Source: Scylla paramamosain (taxonomy: Eukaryota; Arthropoda; Malacostraca; Decapoda; Portunidae). Taken from it: a stretch of DNA of 64,000 nucleotides. Position numbers and translations under genes: made by a program. The notes under the pieces are model-generated. The model was not told where the DNA came from. It worked only from the letters and a program-made list of their open reading frames with translations, and ran no database searches. How positions within the stretch are numbered: position 1 is the stretch's first letter; each line of letters starts with the position of its first letter. Positions 48,223 to 60,114 of this stretch are shown one piece after another. The stretch spans positions 14,280,755 to 14,344,754 of the forward strand of contig NC_087173.1 of the NCBI RefSeq assembly GCF_035594125.1, in the 5' to 3' direction.

Positions 48223-51200
48223 ACCTAGTTGTATTTACCTAGTTGTGAAATACAGGACAAGAGCCACACTAGGCTCGTGCCGTCCCGTCTCCATATTGAC
48301 TTTTATCTAGATTTTCTTTAAATTTATGAATTGTCTTTGCACATACAGTCTCATCCTTAAGTTCATTCCACACTGTAATACTTCTGTGTGGGAAGCTATG
48401 TTTCTTGATGTCTCTTCTGCAAACACTCCTATTCAGTCTCCTTCCATGTCCTCTTGTGTCTCTAGTATCTGGTATCAAGAGGTCTTCTCTGTCCGACTTT
48501 TCCATCCTTTCCAGTATTCTATATATATAGCTATCAAATCACCTCTTTCCCTCTTTTTTTCTAGTGTAGTCAGGCCCAACCTCTTCAACCTTTCCTCATA
48601 ACTATACTCTCTTAAGCTTGCAAGGATTTTAGTTGCAGCTCTGGATTCTTTCTAACTTTCTTGTATCCTTTTTCAAACTTCGACCACACTGATGCTGTGT
48701 ACTCCAATCTCGGACGTATCATCGTTGTTATCAGTTTTTTATCATATCTTCATCAATATAGGAGAATGCTATCTTGATGTTTTTCAGCAGTTTATATGTT
48801 TCTCCTATAATTTTTGTTTATGTGCTTCCAAAATGATAAATTATCAGTAATAATTACTCCTAGGTCTTTTTCTTCTGATCTTATAGAGATTTCTTCATTC
48901 CCTAAGTAATAGTTGCCAACTGGTCTTTTCACACTTTTTCCAAACCTCATCACACTACATTTTTTAGCATTAAACTCCATGTTCCACCTCATTAACCCTT
49001 CATTAATCTTAATTAAGTCCTGATTTAAAGCATTGCAATCCTCTTCATTTGTTACTTTCCTCATAATCTTAGCATCATGAGTGAAAATGTTCATGTAACT
49101 TTCTACACCTTCTGTCACATCGTTTACATAAACTGTGAACAAAATAGCCACTTGTTACTGTTCTCCAGTTCGACCTGCTGCCTTTAATTACTGTCCTCAT
49201 TTCTCTGTTTGTCAAAAAGTCAGTCATCCACTTTAACAGTGATCCACTGAGTCCTCCAGTTTTTTCCAATTTCCATATTAGTCTTCTGTGTGGAACTTTA
49301 TGGAATGCTTTTCTCAGATCTAAGTATATGCAGTCGGCCCATCCATCTCTCTCTGGCACTATATCTAATACTCTTGAGTAGAAACTTATCAAATTTGTAA
49401 CACAAGATCTTCCTTTTCTGAAACCAAACTGTTTCTCTGTTATCACCTTGTTGTCTTCTAGGTATTTCACCCATCTGTTCTTGATAATCTTTTCACAAAT
49501 CTTCGCCATCACATTTGTGAGCGATACTGGTCTATAATTTAATGGATCTTCTTTACTTCCGGTCTTGTGGATTGGGGTAATATCTGCCCATTTCCAATCT
49601 ATGGGTACTCTACCTTTTACCAGGGTGGTGCTAATTATATTGTGCAACGCTGAGACTAATTGTGAGCTACACTCTTTTAAAATCCAACTGGAGACACCAT
49701 CAGGACCCATTGCTTTCCTTACATCCAGGTCTTCCAACATATTCTTTACTTCATCTACTGATGTTTTAATCTCCTTTAGGTCGGTCCCTTTTTCTAATGC
49801 TGTCCTCTCACCTCTGAAATCATTTTCCTTAGTAGACACAGTGTGGAAGTATCTGTTAAACACTTCAGCTACCTCTTCTGGGTTATCCACTGTCTCTTCT
49901 CCAGCTTCTACTGTCCTTATTTCATCTTTACTCTTTAATTTTCCATTAATGAATTTATAAAATAATTTTGGTTGGTCTTTACATTTCTCCACAACATTCT
50001 TTTCAAAATTTTTCTGCTCATCTCTGCGAGTTTTAAGAAATTCGTTCCTCTTCCTTATATAATTGTTCCACAGGTCCAGTCTCCTGTTTTTCTTCCACTT
50101 GTTCCATGCTTTTTCTCTCTCCAATCTAGCTGTTGCACATCTGTTGTACCCATTTCTCTACTCCCTCATTATAAATGTCCAGGAAAGCTGTCCACTTTTC
50201 CTCTATGTCCTCCTTTTGAATAACCATGTTCCAATTCACTTCACTGAAATACTTCCTAAGTTGTCCAAAGTTAGTCTTGCTGTAGTTTATGTAGCCATTC
50301 TCTTCTGTGGTCCTCTTTTCTTATACTGAGGTTATTATCCATAGCTGTGAACTGAATCAGCACATGATCACTTTTTCCTATTGGGTTTATGTATTTAAGG
50401 TCTTCTACTATTTCTTGTTTCATGGTGGAAATTAGATCGAGCCTTGAAGGTGCTTCATTTCATCTAAATCTTGTGTCATCTGTAACCCATTGTGTCTAGA
50501 AATTTTCAGTAGCCAGGTCTAGTAGCTTGTTCCCCCATGATGGCTCACTGCCTTCCATGGTCCAATTCTCCCAAGATATCTCTTTACAGTTAAAGTCCCC
50601 CATCAGGAGTATATCGTCATTTTCCTCAAATAACTCTGCCAAACGTGTCCTTGTGTCCTCAAGCATTTTGTTATATTCATCCTCTCTCCAAGAGTTGGAA
50701 TAGGGGGGAACATAAGTCACCACAATGTTACAGTATCTTACAATATTCTGTCTTAAGTTTATTTTCAATACTTCTGTCTCCTCCACCCCATATGTGACAG
50801 ATTCCACTAATAAATCCTTCCTAATTAGAAGCATCACACCTCCTCCCTGTTTATTTTTTCTATTTCTCATCCAGAGGTTGTATTTTCCTTCACCAATATT
50901 TGATATATCCCTTCACTTGCCAATTTAATTTCAACAATTCCCATGATGTCCGGTTTCTCCTCTTTTAATTTCTTCGATCTCTCCAGTTAGCTCTTTTTCT
51001 TCTTGTAATGTCCCCACTAATTTTTCCACACATGTCTTTTCCTTCTTTTCTCTTTCAGTCCACTGAGGTGTATACTCTTCCTTCAGACCGAATACCACGA
51101 CAGTTTTTTTCTTATCCTCAGTTTCTCTCACCAAGTTTTCTTTGTTTTATAACTTGAACAACTTTTTCTGTGAGCTTTTTGTTGTTTGTCTTTGTTTGTT

Positions 51201-51560
51201 CCTCCACAATTTCCCTAAAATCAGTCTTTTCTTTCTCTTGTTCTTTCTTCCAATTTTCCTGTTTTACGTTTAACTCTTCCACTTTGCCTTCATATTCCAT
51301 TGCTTTCTTTTCATATAACGTTTGTTTTTTATGTAGATCGTCATATGCACCTCTCCACACCCCCTTCTCGGTGATCAAAGTTTCAACCATCTTCTCCATC
51401 TTGTCAAATCTATCCTTCATTTCCTTCATTTCAGTTTCCAGTGTGATAATTCTCCTTCTCATCATTGCTTTCCCGACCCTTCAGTCCTCTTCCCCAAATC
51501 CCGAGGTCTCTCTGTCTAGCCTTCAAGACGGTCCCCATTGGCATAAACAACATAGTGGGG
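48222..51560 (-). mobile_element. CR1-like LINE copy C, near full length, in the f-g intron
   Basis: On the - strand in order: ORF1 with a long coiled coil (ITLETEMKEMKDRFDKMEKM, from 51465) and KTVVVFGLKEEYTPQWTERE; endonuclease (VVTYVPPYSNSWREDEY, ILLMGDFNCKEISWENW); RT (AMGPDGVSSWILKECSSQLV, NYRPVSLTNVMAK, KQFGFRKGRSCVTNLISFYS, CIYLDLRKAFHKVPHRRL = motif A, a broken motif B, FTHDAKIMR = motif C with His in place of Ala). The C-terminus includes RDTRGHGRRLNRSVCRRDIK. The 3' end has two ACAACTAGGTAAA units and a CA/GT array. At least six frame breaks, so inactive. Confidence 0.9.
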
Positions 51561-51785
51561 ACTGAAGTAGACCCCTCTTCACCGCTCATTATAACAATTT
51601 AACTGCTTTGGAGACGAAACAGCAACGAGTAGAACCAGTGTGAACTCTCATACTCTGTATTTCCACTAGGGCAACTCTCAGTGACGTAGATGGCTGGATT
51701 TTTAGTGTGTGTGTGTGTGTGTGTGTTTAGTAAACTTTCAGGCCTTTTTGGTTCCCATGAAAGGACTCAAAGATACACCAATAAT

Positions 51786-51925
<140 letters not shown>

Positions 51926-51947
51926 CTTCTCTTCTCTTCTCTTGCAG

Positions 51948-52186
51948 GGTGCACCCACCAGTGACCTGGGCCACAAGAGTGATCCCTGGCAGGTCACGGC
52001 AAGTCTCTTGGGAGGTCCGCCAGGTGCCATCCTCATGGGCACCACCACAGTTCCCAACAGGAATGGCACTGCCATCTTCACCAACCTGTCTGTCAGCAAG
52101 CCCGGGGAAGGCTACAACCTCACTTTCACCATCACCTACCCCAGCTATGCTCCAGCCCTCACCACCACCCTGGAGGAGACCTTCAG
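51948..52186 (+). CDS. PKHD1L1-like, exon g
   Basis: Phase 0 to 2, 239 bp. It reads APTSDLGHKSDPWQVTASLL, GGPPGAILMGTTTVPNRNGT, AIFTNLSVSKPGEGYNLTFT and ITYPSYAPALTTTLEETF. The 'DLGxxSxPWxVxASL...LxGxTTVxxxxGxAxFTxLxxxxxGxGYxLxFxVxxP' pattern is a fibronectin-like beta-sandwich repeat of PKHD1L1. Four N-x-S/T sites fit an extracellular domain. Exon h follows in phase. Confidence 0.85.
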
Positions 52187-52199
52187 GTAGGTGCAGGTC

Positions 52200-52330
52200 T
52201 TTATTTATGTAAGAGGGGGACTGGTCAAGGGCAACAAAAAGTTTAAAAAAGCCCAATGAGAGTGCCAGTCCCTAAAGAGAGGTCAAAAAGAACCATCCAA
52301 AGCTGGAGCACAAGTGTCTGGTGTAAGAAC
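52200..52330 (-). mobile_element. Jockey-like LINE, short 3' fragment in the g-h intron
   Basis: TTTATGTAAGAGGGGGACTGGTCAAGGGCAAC and the following AGTGCCAGTCCC are the inverted 3' end of the Jockey-like family. About 130 bases survive. Confidence 0.75.
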
Positions 52331-52565
52331 AGAAGAATAAGAAAATAAGTGAAGCTGTAAGAAGCCATCAGGCCTACACATGGCAGTCCCTGTACAAAGC
52401 ATGCTTACCTATTTCCACCTATCAACCTCATTCATAAATTTGTGTAATCTTCTTTTAAAGGTCACTAAATAATCAGCTTCATTACTGAGTCCATTCCATT
52501 CATCCACCACTCTATTTAAAAACCAATTCCTTCCTATCTCTTTTAAATTTAACTTAATCAGGGTA
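52331..52565 (-). repeat. dispersed LINE-derived repeat
   Basis: The reverse translation gives EIGRNWFLNRVVDEWN and FKRRLHKFMNEVDR, the common C-terminal pattern (xNxVVDxWNxL...FKxxLDKxM) of a LINE ORF2. A second copy on the + strand lies at 62.57-62.83 kb. Confidence 0.7.
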
Positions 52566-52775
52566 CATTAATGGTGTCTCTAGGGATTAGACCTTGACAG
52601 GATACTGAGGGAAATGCAAGTCTGACATACCAAAAAGGAGAGAAAAGGATCTCAGTATTTACCAAGATACAATTACTATTGGAGTCACATAAGTGATCTA
52701 ATAGTTGGTCTTCTTTTGGTCTCCCCTCAGTGCATAAGTGATGTAATAGTTGGTCTTCTTTTGGCCTCCCCTCAG

Positions 52776-52905
52776 CTTGACACAGATGAGTGCAGCAATG
52801 GTCCTGCAGCAGCCCAGCATAGTGCAGGCCGGACAACCCACCACCATCACTGTTCACTTTGTTGACAAGGACTCTGGCTTGGTTTTTAATGGCCTGGCTT
52901 TCAAG
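52776..52905 (+). CDS. PKHD1L1-like, exon h (module 1, first exon)
   Basis: Phase 2 to 0, acceptor CCCCTCAG and donor AAG|GTGAGG. It reads LTQMSAAMVLQQPSIVQAGQ, PTTITVHFVDKDSGLVFNGL, AFK. It looks like the start of another beta-sandwich repeat (xVxxGQPxxVxVxVxDxxSG). The same exon type, with the same phases, recurs as exon n at 60.1 kb. Its 3' half and donor are repeated three times in the next intron. Confidence 0.75.
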
Positions 52906-53480
52906 GTGAGGAGACAGACAGGCATGATTGACTTAAATGTTGCATATAAAGAGTAATAAAATAATATAATCTTTGTTAACATGATGTGAGGAAGTGAGGA
53001 GACCGACAGGAATGATTTTTTTTTCTTTTTTTTTTATAGAGTAATAAAACAATATAATTTCTGTTATTGTTCAGTTTGTTGACAAAGATTCTGGATTGTA
53101 GTTTGATGGCAAGGCATTGAAGGTGAGGAGATGACAAAATCAAGTTAAATTTTTTGTGATAGCGTAATAAAACAATATTAATTCTGTTATCAAGAGGCAT
53201 TCAGTTTGTTGACAAGGACTCTGGCCCAGTGCTTGGATGGCAAGACTTTAAAGGTGTGGTAGACAGGAATAATCGAGTCAAGTTTATTTTTTGCATACAT
53301 GCATGAAGTAATAAAGCAATATTATTTCTATTATCATGATACATTCATTCAGCTTGTTTACAAAAATTCTGGCTTAATGTTTGATGGTGAGGCTTTCAAG
53401 GTGAGGAGATGGACAGAAATTACTAAGTTAATTAAGGGACTGTAATTAACTTTTTTGAATGGAAATGTGTGCAAAAAGCA
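52906..53480. repeat. intronic tandem duplication of the 3' half and donor of exon h
   Basis: Segments starting CAGTTTGTTGACAAAGATTC (53070), TCAGTTTGTTGACAAGGACT (about 53205) and CAGCTTGTTTACAAAAATTC (about 53350) copy the FVDKDSG part of exon h. Each runs on through AAGG(T)GTGG/GTGAGGAGA and a shared A/T-rich intron stretch (AGTAATAAAACAATAT). Unit length is about 140-165 bases. One copy has an in-frame TAG and another an indel, so they are decaying pseudo-exons. Confidence 0.85.
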
Positions 53481-53892
53481 ACATTGGTCTGTGCACACTG
53501 AAAAATCATCCAGCACTTTGGCAACAATCTGCCAAAGTTTGAGCTGTGTGTCTGAGACATAGCTTGTTTACACTCAGGCTTTAGATTACACCTTGTGGTA
53601 CTCCTTATGTTTTGCTGTTTTTCATAATACTGTATCTGTTTTTTTGTGTGTGCATGATTTTTGGAGACTTTTTCAGATGTGTGGCATGTTATCCCTAAGT
53701 GGTGGGAGGGGAGGGAGTGGGACAGTAATTACTGGATAATGAGTCAGTACTCAGTTGGCCTAAGGTGAGGCCAGGGCATGTATGTACTGCCACGCTGGTG
53801 CCAGACCATCCACATGACTCATAAAATTTATGAGAGGAATTGTGTTACTATCTTCTGTGAAGACCATAACCATAGCAGAGTCTTGTAAGTAC

Positions 53893-54040
53893 AGTCACTA
53901 GGGTGTTGTAGGGAGGTCCACAACACTGTTCCTTCCCACCAGAGACCAGTGGGGCTAAGAGTGTGAGTGATGTGTGTGTGAGTGAGTGTTGCTTTGTCTG
54001 GGATTGGTGGCCTGGTGTATAGATAAGTAGATAGATGAAG
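53893..54040. repeat. intronic dispersed repeat, copy 2
   Basis: Counterpart of 47060-47225, with the same word order and about 80-90 percent identity by eye. Confidence 0.75.
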
Positions 54041-54151
54041 GGAGTAAAATTATACCCTCTCTGTTATCCTTCCATAAGAAAGCACAGAAGTTGAGAGGAA
54101 TTGCATCTGTAATGTATTTTCTTTCCTGAGCCTCTTCTCTCTCCTCCTCAG

Positions 54152-54215
54152 GCCAGACATTTGTGGGCAAACTGCTGGCAAAGACTGCTGAGGGACACTT
54201 TGAGGTTATCCAGAG
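54152..54215 (+). CDS. probable exon i of module 1
   Basis: Acceptor CTCCTCAG and donor AG|GTATGC. The frame that splices cleanly to exon j reads QTFVGKLLAKTAEGHFEVIQ, R. It enters in phase 1 whereas exon h ends in phase 0, so at least one exon between them is missing or unrecognised. I do not recognise the domain on its own. Confidence 0.45.
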
Positions 54216-54252
54216 GTATGCCAAGTAAGAAACAGAAGAGAATGTTACAAGG

Positions 54253-57200
54253 AGGAGGTAGCAGGCACCTGCCAAAATGATAATTACTCCCAGTGAGGTC
54301 TAAAGCACTGGATGATGGGGTGCTGTGAACTTATCATTAAACGCAGCTGTGACTTCACTGAATGTTTCCCTTTGTGTCTCACAAGAAAAGGGGACAGTCA
54401 CAGCGTGCTCTCTAAAGACAACTCTCTTCCTTCACACAAAACTACAAGCATCTAATTACACACACACCCTTCACTCAATTATCATGGAGACTCCTACACC
54501 AGCCTCATAGAGTCATCATCGGGGGAGGGGACAACAAATGTCCCCAGGTCAGACTGCTCTTCTGGTATCGACCCTAAGTGTCTTGACACCGCTCAACTTT
54601 TTCTTCATTAACTCCTGCAACATTTGCAGTCTTGGATCAAATTTTCAGTCTGTAAAAACACCATCTCTCCTCTACTAAACCTTATTTTCTTTTCCTCACT
54701 GAAACACAGGTGTCTAAGGCAACTGACATTAGCCCCATTTTTGTTCTCTCCTACTTTCTCTATCATCATTTTCAATCCAAAGCTGGATGTTGCATTTATG
54801 TGCACAACAACTTAACCTGCTCTCTTGCCCACGCTCTTGAATCTTCCGAGTTTTCCACCATCTGGCTACGATTACAGTCACTCTCAAACTAAATGTATCT
54901 GTGCTGTATACCTCTCACCTAACTCCTCTGACTTTAAAAAATTCTTTGACTTCTTAACTTCCAAAGTGGAGCACATTCTGACCCTCTTCCCTTTTGCAGA
55001 GATCTCCATTCTTGGAGACTTCAATGTTCACCATCAGCTTTGGCTTTCCTCTCCCTTCACTGACCATCCTGGTGAACCAGCCTTCAACTTTGCTATCCTC
55101 CACAACCTAGAGCAATCGGTGCAACACCCTACTTGTATTCCTGACCATCTTGGAGATATGCCCAACATTATTAATCTTTTCATAACCTCTAATCCTTCTG
55201 CTTATGCAGAAGGATTAGAGGTTATGATTCTCTGTTGTTGTTAGGATTCTCTGTTGGGCTCATCCAGTCACAATCTCATATCTTTATCTTGTCCTATCAC
55301 TCCAGTCCTTCCTCAGCATCCCCATAAGCAGAAGTGCCTCTAGGATTTTGCCTCTGCTAGCTGCAGGGACCCAAGGAGATATTTTGCTGATTTTCCTTGG
55401 AATGACTACTGCTTCCATGTCAGAGACCTGTCTGTGTGCAGAGTACATAACAGAGGTAGTAGAGTCTGACATGGAGGTGTACATTCCTCACTCTTTACCT
55501 TCCAAATCTTGGTTTAACACAGCTTGTTCTCTTGCTATACATGATAGAGAGGTGGCCTACAAAAGGTACTTAAGCCTTCCATCACCAGAATATCATGGGC
55601 TTTATATTTTTGCCCGGAACCATGCCAAGTCTGTTCTCCAACTAGCCAAAAACTCCTTCATTAATGGAAAGTGTCAAAATCTTTCAAGATCTAACTCCCC
55701 TTGTAACTTCTGGCACCAAGCCAAAAACATCTCCAATAATTTTGCTTCTCCTTCTTTTCCTCCTTTATATCAACCGGATGGTACCACTGCTATCACATCT
55801 ATCTCTAAACCTGAACTCTTCACTCAAACCTTTGCTAAAAACTCTACCTTGGACAATTCAGGGCTTGTTCCTCCCTCGTCTCCACCCTCTGACTACTTCA
55901 TGCTACCTATTAAAATTCTTCACAGTCATGTTTTCATGCCCTCCCTGGCCTAAACCCTCGGAAGGCTTATGGACCTGATGGGGTGCCTCATATTGTTCTC
56001 CGAAACTGTGCCTCTATGCTTGCACCTTGCCTAATCAAACTCTTTCAACTCTGTCAGCATCTACCATTCCTTCTTGCTGGAAGTTTGCCTACTTTCAGCC
56101 TGTTCCTAAAAAGGGTGACTTCAAATCCCTCAAACTGCCATCCTATTGTTTTAATTTCCTGCCTATCTAAAGTTTTTTAATCAATCATCAACAAGAAGAT
56201 TCTTAAACATCTTTCACTTCACAACCTTCTATCTGATCACCAGTATGGGTTCCATCAAGGCCACTCTACTGGTGATCTTTTGGCTTTCCTTACTGAGTCT
56301 TAGTCATCCTCTTATAAAGATTTTGGTGAGACTTTTGCTGTTGCTTTGGACATATTAAAAGTTTTTGATAGAGTTTGGCACAAAGCTTTGATTTCCAAAC
56401 TACTCTCCTGCGCCTTCTATCCTTTTCTCTGTAACTTCATCTTAAGTCTCCATTCTGACCGTTCTATTGCTGCTGTGGTAGATGATCACTATTCTTCCTT
56501 TAAATCTATTAACTGTGGTGTTCCTCAGGGTTCTGTCCTATCACCCACTCTCTTCTTATTATTCTCCAGTGACCTAAACCAAACTTCTTGTCTTATCCAC
56601 TCCTACACTGATGATACCACCCTGCACTTTTCTTCATCTTTTGTAGAAGTCCAACCCTTCAGGAAGTAAAGAGTTCATGCAGGGAAGCCACAGAAGACCT
56701 GACTTCTGATCTCTCTAAAATTTCTGATTAGAGCAGAGCAAACTTAGTATTATTCAATGCCTCAAAAACTCAATTCCTCCACCTATCAACTTGACACAAC
56801 CTTCCAGATAACTATCCCATCTTCAGTGACACTTAACTGTCCCCCTTTCTACACTGAACATCCTTGGTCTGTTCTTTTCTTATAATCTAAACTGGAAATT
56901 TCACATCACATCCCTAGCTAAAACAGCTCTTATGAAATTAGATGTTCTGAGACATCTTCACCAGTTTTTCTCATCCCCCCCCCCAACTGCTAACTCAGTA
57001 CAGGGGCCTTATCTGTCCATGTATGCTTTACATGTCTGGGGGGGTTCCACTTGTACTGCTCATCTAGACATTATGGAATCAAAAGCTTTTTGTCTCATCA
57101 GCTCCTCTCCTCTAACTCACTGTCTTCAGCCGGTTTCTCATCACTGCAATGTTGCATCTCTTGCTATCATCTACTGCTGTTTTCATGCTAACTGCTCTTC

Positions 57201-57560
57201 TAATCTTGCTAACTGCATGCCTCCCCTCCTCTGACGGCCTCGCTGCACAAGACTTTCTTCTTTCTTTCACCCCCTATTCTGTCCACCTCTCTAATGCAAG
57301 AGTTAACCAGTATTCTCAATCATTCATTCCTTTCTCTAGTAAACTCTGGAACTCCCTGCCTGCTTCTGTCTTTCCACCTTCCTATGACTTGAATTCCTTC
57401 AAGAAGGAGGTTTCAAGACACTTATCCTTCAATTTTTGACTGCTGCTTTGGACCCTTTTATGGGACTGGCATCTCAGTGGGTCTTTTTATTTTTTGGTGG
57501 GGGGAGGGGGAGGGTTGTTGCCCTTGGCCAGTGTCCCTCCTACTTGAAAAAATAAATAAA
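54253..57560 (+). mobile_element. Jockey-like LINE, near full length, in the i-j intron
   Basis: 5' untranslated region and ATG near 54484 (METPTPAS), endonuclease ([16 protein letters not shown]), linker, RT: KAYGPDGVPHIVLRNCASML, LDILKVFDRVWHKALISKLL (A), NCGVPQGSVLSPTLFLLFSS (B), YTDDTTLHFS (YADD changed to YTDD), then the C-terminus SFKKEVSRHLSF, the 3' phrase GCCAGTGTCCCTCCTACTTG and an (AAATA)n tail. Numerous stops. A 21-bp fold-back palindrome sits at 55181-55226. Confidence 0.92.
55181..55226. repeat. perfect 21-bp palindrome with a 4-nt loop inside a LINE
   Basis: Left arm 55181-55201 (CATAACCTCTAATCCTTCTG plus C) is the exact reverse complement of 55206-55226. The related copy near 40830 has normal sequence after the left arm, so the right arm is a new inverted duplication. 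Confidence 0.95.
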
Positions 57561-57619
57561 TAAAAATATCACCACCCATATCTTCCCAACACAAATACTG
57601 ACAACAACCCCTGTGTCAG

Positions 57620-57733
57620 GCTGTATGTACCAGATGAGGCCGTGTCAATGCTCACCTTTGAGAACGTCATATTTGAGGCACCTGACGTGAGACAGCAACT
57701 CATAGCCAAGGTTGCTGTCGTCTCCGCTAGCTG
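57620..57733 (+). CDS. exon j of module 1
   Basis: Acceptor GTGTCAG and donor TG|GTACGT, phase 2 to 2, in register with exon i. It reads RLYVPDEAVSMLTFENVIFE, APDVRQQLIAKVAVVSASW. Exon o at 61.2 kb (RIYLPKNNLSTIPVDVV...) has the same phases and aligns along its length, which supports both as real. No named domain recognised. Confidence 0.62.
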
Positions 57734-57766
57734 GTACGTGGAGTCCTCTCGAGTATTGGTGTCAGT

Positions 57767-57947
57767 CTGGTAAACTCTGGAGCTCCCTGCCTGTGTCTGT
57801 ACTTCCTTATACGAGACACTTCTTAAATTTAGGGTAATTCTTTTGGCTCTGTCTTCTAGAGACTGGTACCTCAATGGTCCCTTTTATTTTTATTTATTTA
57901 TTTATTTATTTTATTTCATTTTATTTTATTTCATTTCATTTCTTTTT

Positions 57948-58025
<78 letters not shown>

Positions 58026-58070
58026 TTTTGTTGGCCTTAGCCAGAGTTCCTCTTACATAAAGGAAAATCT
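57767..58070 (+). mobile_element. Jockey-like LINE, 3' fragment with internal (CT)n
   Basis: TGGTAAACTCTGGAGCTCCC through to TTAGCCAGAGTTCCTCTTAC is the diverged end of the Jockey-like family. A (TTTA)/(TTTCA) stretch and about 32 CT units (57960-58023) lie within it. It occupies the place where an exon corresponding to p is expected. Confidence 0.75.
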
Positions 58071-58301
58071 TGTATACTGATGTACATACTTATGGAAGTT
58101 AGGATAAAATGTATTGCATGTTGATGTACTGTTTAAAACCCCAATACCTCACACTACAGACTATTAAAGATGCAGAATCCTTGCTGAACCATCACTGGAA
58201 CCATGAAAACACCCCTGAAAACACCATAACAACTGAAAGTATTGGAGGTAAGAGAGAGAGTAAAACATTTGGGAGTGCAGTTTATTATGTCTCCCATACA
58301 G

Positions 58302-58415
58302 GACTGGTGGTGTATCCCTCACATCTGGTCATCAAGGAGTACCCCATGGTCAAGTCCTTGCACACCGATCTGTTCTGATGGAAGCAGTTGGAGGGTGTGG
58401 AGGATGTGGTGAGAA
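58302..58415 (+). CDS. exon k of module 1 (frame-shifted)
   Basis: Acceptor CCATACAG, phase 1. It reads LVVYPSHLVIKEYPMVKSLH, TDLF, then a stop. A one-base shift restores SDGSSWRVWRM up to a GTGAGA donor. Its counterpart q reads LVVYPENLEIQENSVTKNM and later ADGSSSSEP at the same place. The shared LVVYP start and DGSS end support a real exon with a recent frame shift. Confidence 0.5.
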
Positions 58416-58817
58416 TGACTGTCCTTATCACCCATCTGTTATATCCTTCAGTATCTTCTTTTCTTCACCTGCACTGTGTTTTTTCCTCTTGCATCCTTCA
58501 GTAATATTGTTTTCTTCATGCCTCCTGTGTTCTTTTTGCTTCTGTTCTATCCTTCATTATACTTTTCTGTTATATCCTTCAGTGATATCCTTTTTCTCCT
58601 GCAGTGTATTCTTTTTCCCTCTTATCATATCATGTATCCTTCAATGATATCTTTTCTTCATCTTTGCTGTATTCTTTTTCCTCTACCTTATCCTTCATTA
58701 TCCATTTCTTCACTCATCCTGTATTCCTCTTTCTTCTTTCTTTAATGCACACTTTCCTCCACACACACAATTTAAACCTTTCTATCATGCATAGTTACCC
58801 TCACCCCCTCCTTGCCC

Positions 58818-58819
<2 letters not shown>

Positions 58820-58866
<47 letters not shown>
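58820..58866. repeat. (CA)n microsatellite
   Basis: About 23 CA units in the k-l intron. Confidence 0.95.
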
Positions 58867-58868
<2 letters not shown>

Positions 58869-58892
58869 CTAATGATGTTATGGTGATGTGAC

Positions 58893-59026
58893 ACAGTTGG
58901 AGGATGGAGTGCTGAGTATGTTGCTGCAGTCAGTAGACATGCTGGCTGCTGGCTGACGGAGTGTACTGTGGCCCCGTTGATTTCACTCTCAGCAATGACT
59001 CCAAGAAGACCATAGCAGAGTACCAA
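58893..59026 (+). CDS. exon l of module 1 (frame-shifted)
   Basis: After GACACAG the frame reads LEDGVLSMLLQSVDMLAAG, then a stop. Shifting the frame gives ADGVYCGPVDFTLSNDSKKT, IAEYQ up to a GTGTGT donor in phase 0, which fits exon m. The break falls in a short GCTGGCTGCTGGCTG slippage-prone run. No module 2 counterpart was found between q and r, although the phases there imply a missing exon. Confidence 0.45.
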
Positions 59027-59352
59027 GTGTGTAGTGAATTGAATGGCTGTATTTTTCATTCTTTCTTCTGTGGTAAAAGAATGTCAAAAGCAAGCTCGTT
59101 CATCGCTTTCTTGTCTTCCTGTAGTCATTTTCATTGCTTTTATATTCTTTCCACTAATTCTTCTCTCTTCCTCTACTTCCTACAGTCACTTTCATTTAAG
59201 TTTTCTATTCATTTCACTAATTCTTTTCACTCTCTATTTCTTATAGCCACTTCCATTACTCTTTCTTATTCTCCTCTCTCCCTCCATGTCTCACAGCCAT
59301 TTTCATCGTCCTTTTCTAGTTCACTAATTCTTCTCACTTCCTCTGCTTCAAG

Positions 59353-59784
59353 ATAACTGGACCACAGGAGCATGTTGTCACAGCTCTAGGGAAACTGTGC
59401 ACATCCCTCAGCAGTAACATAGCTATCCCAGTAGTGACAGGATATTTGGACACTCACTACAATGCAAGGAAAGTTTACATCAAGGACCAGATCTTGTGCT
59501 GCTCTTGGAGAAACATTGTGCATCTCTTGAACGAGAGTGAGACTGGGGACCCTCTTCTAGATAATCGGAATGGTTCTGAAGTTAGCCTTGTGTCTTCTGT
59601 CCCTAAGGATCCTCCAGTCCTTGCATCTCCCCTTTGGCACCATATCTTGTGCTGCTCTCAGAAAAAAGTGCTTCTTTGGAATGAAACTGAGAGTGAGGAT
59701 GGTGTTTCAGGTGAAGGGAATAGTACTGAACTTAGTCTCATTTCTGGTGTCCCTGTGCATCTCTCAGTCCTTATATTAATGTGA
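59353..59784 (+). CDS. exon m of module 1, with an in-frame 51-codon duplication
   Basis: Acceptor TGCTTCAAG, phase 0. It reads ITGPQEHVVTALGKLCTSLS, VVTGYLDTHYNARKVYIKDQ, then ILCCSWRNIVHLLNESETG... and a second related block ILCCSQKKVLLWNETESE... 153 bases later, ending at a TGA at 59782. Exon r (ITG...ALEKLC...KVYVEGNLLHCS) is its counterpart. The open frame may be a terminal exon or be spliced before the repeats; I cannot tell which. Confidence 0.5.
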   Translation: MTGPQEHVVTALGKLCTSLSSNIAIPVVTGYLDTHYNARKVYIKDQILCCSWRNIVHLLNESETGDPLLDNRNGSEVSLVSSVPKDPPVLASPLWHHILCCSQKKVLLWNETESEDGVSGEGNSTELSLISGVPVHLSVLILM

Positions 59785-59988
59785 TGTCTTGCTAACTCTC
59801 ATGCTGTCTCATTCAGTTTGGTACAATTGTTTACTGCAAATTTAGAGTTTAGTTTTCAATGTAAGGTCACTGATAGTAAAAGGAGTGGTTAAATGCTTCT
59901 CTTTCTCATCTTGTCTTCCTTTTTCCTTGTCTTCTTCCTCATTTACTTGCATTTCTCTCATTCTCTACCTCCTGGTCTTTTCCTTCAT

Positions 59989-60113
<125 letters not shown>

Positions 60114-60114
60114 G

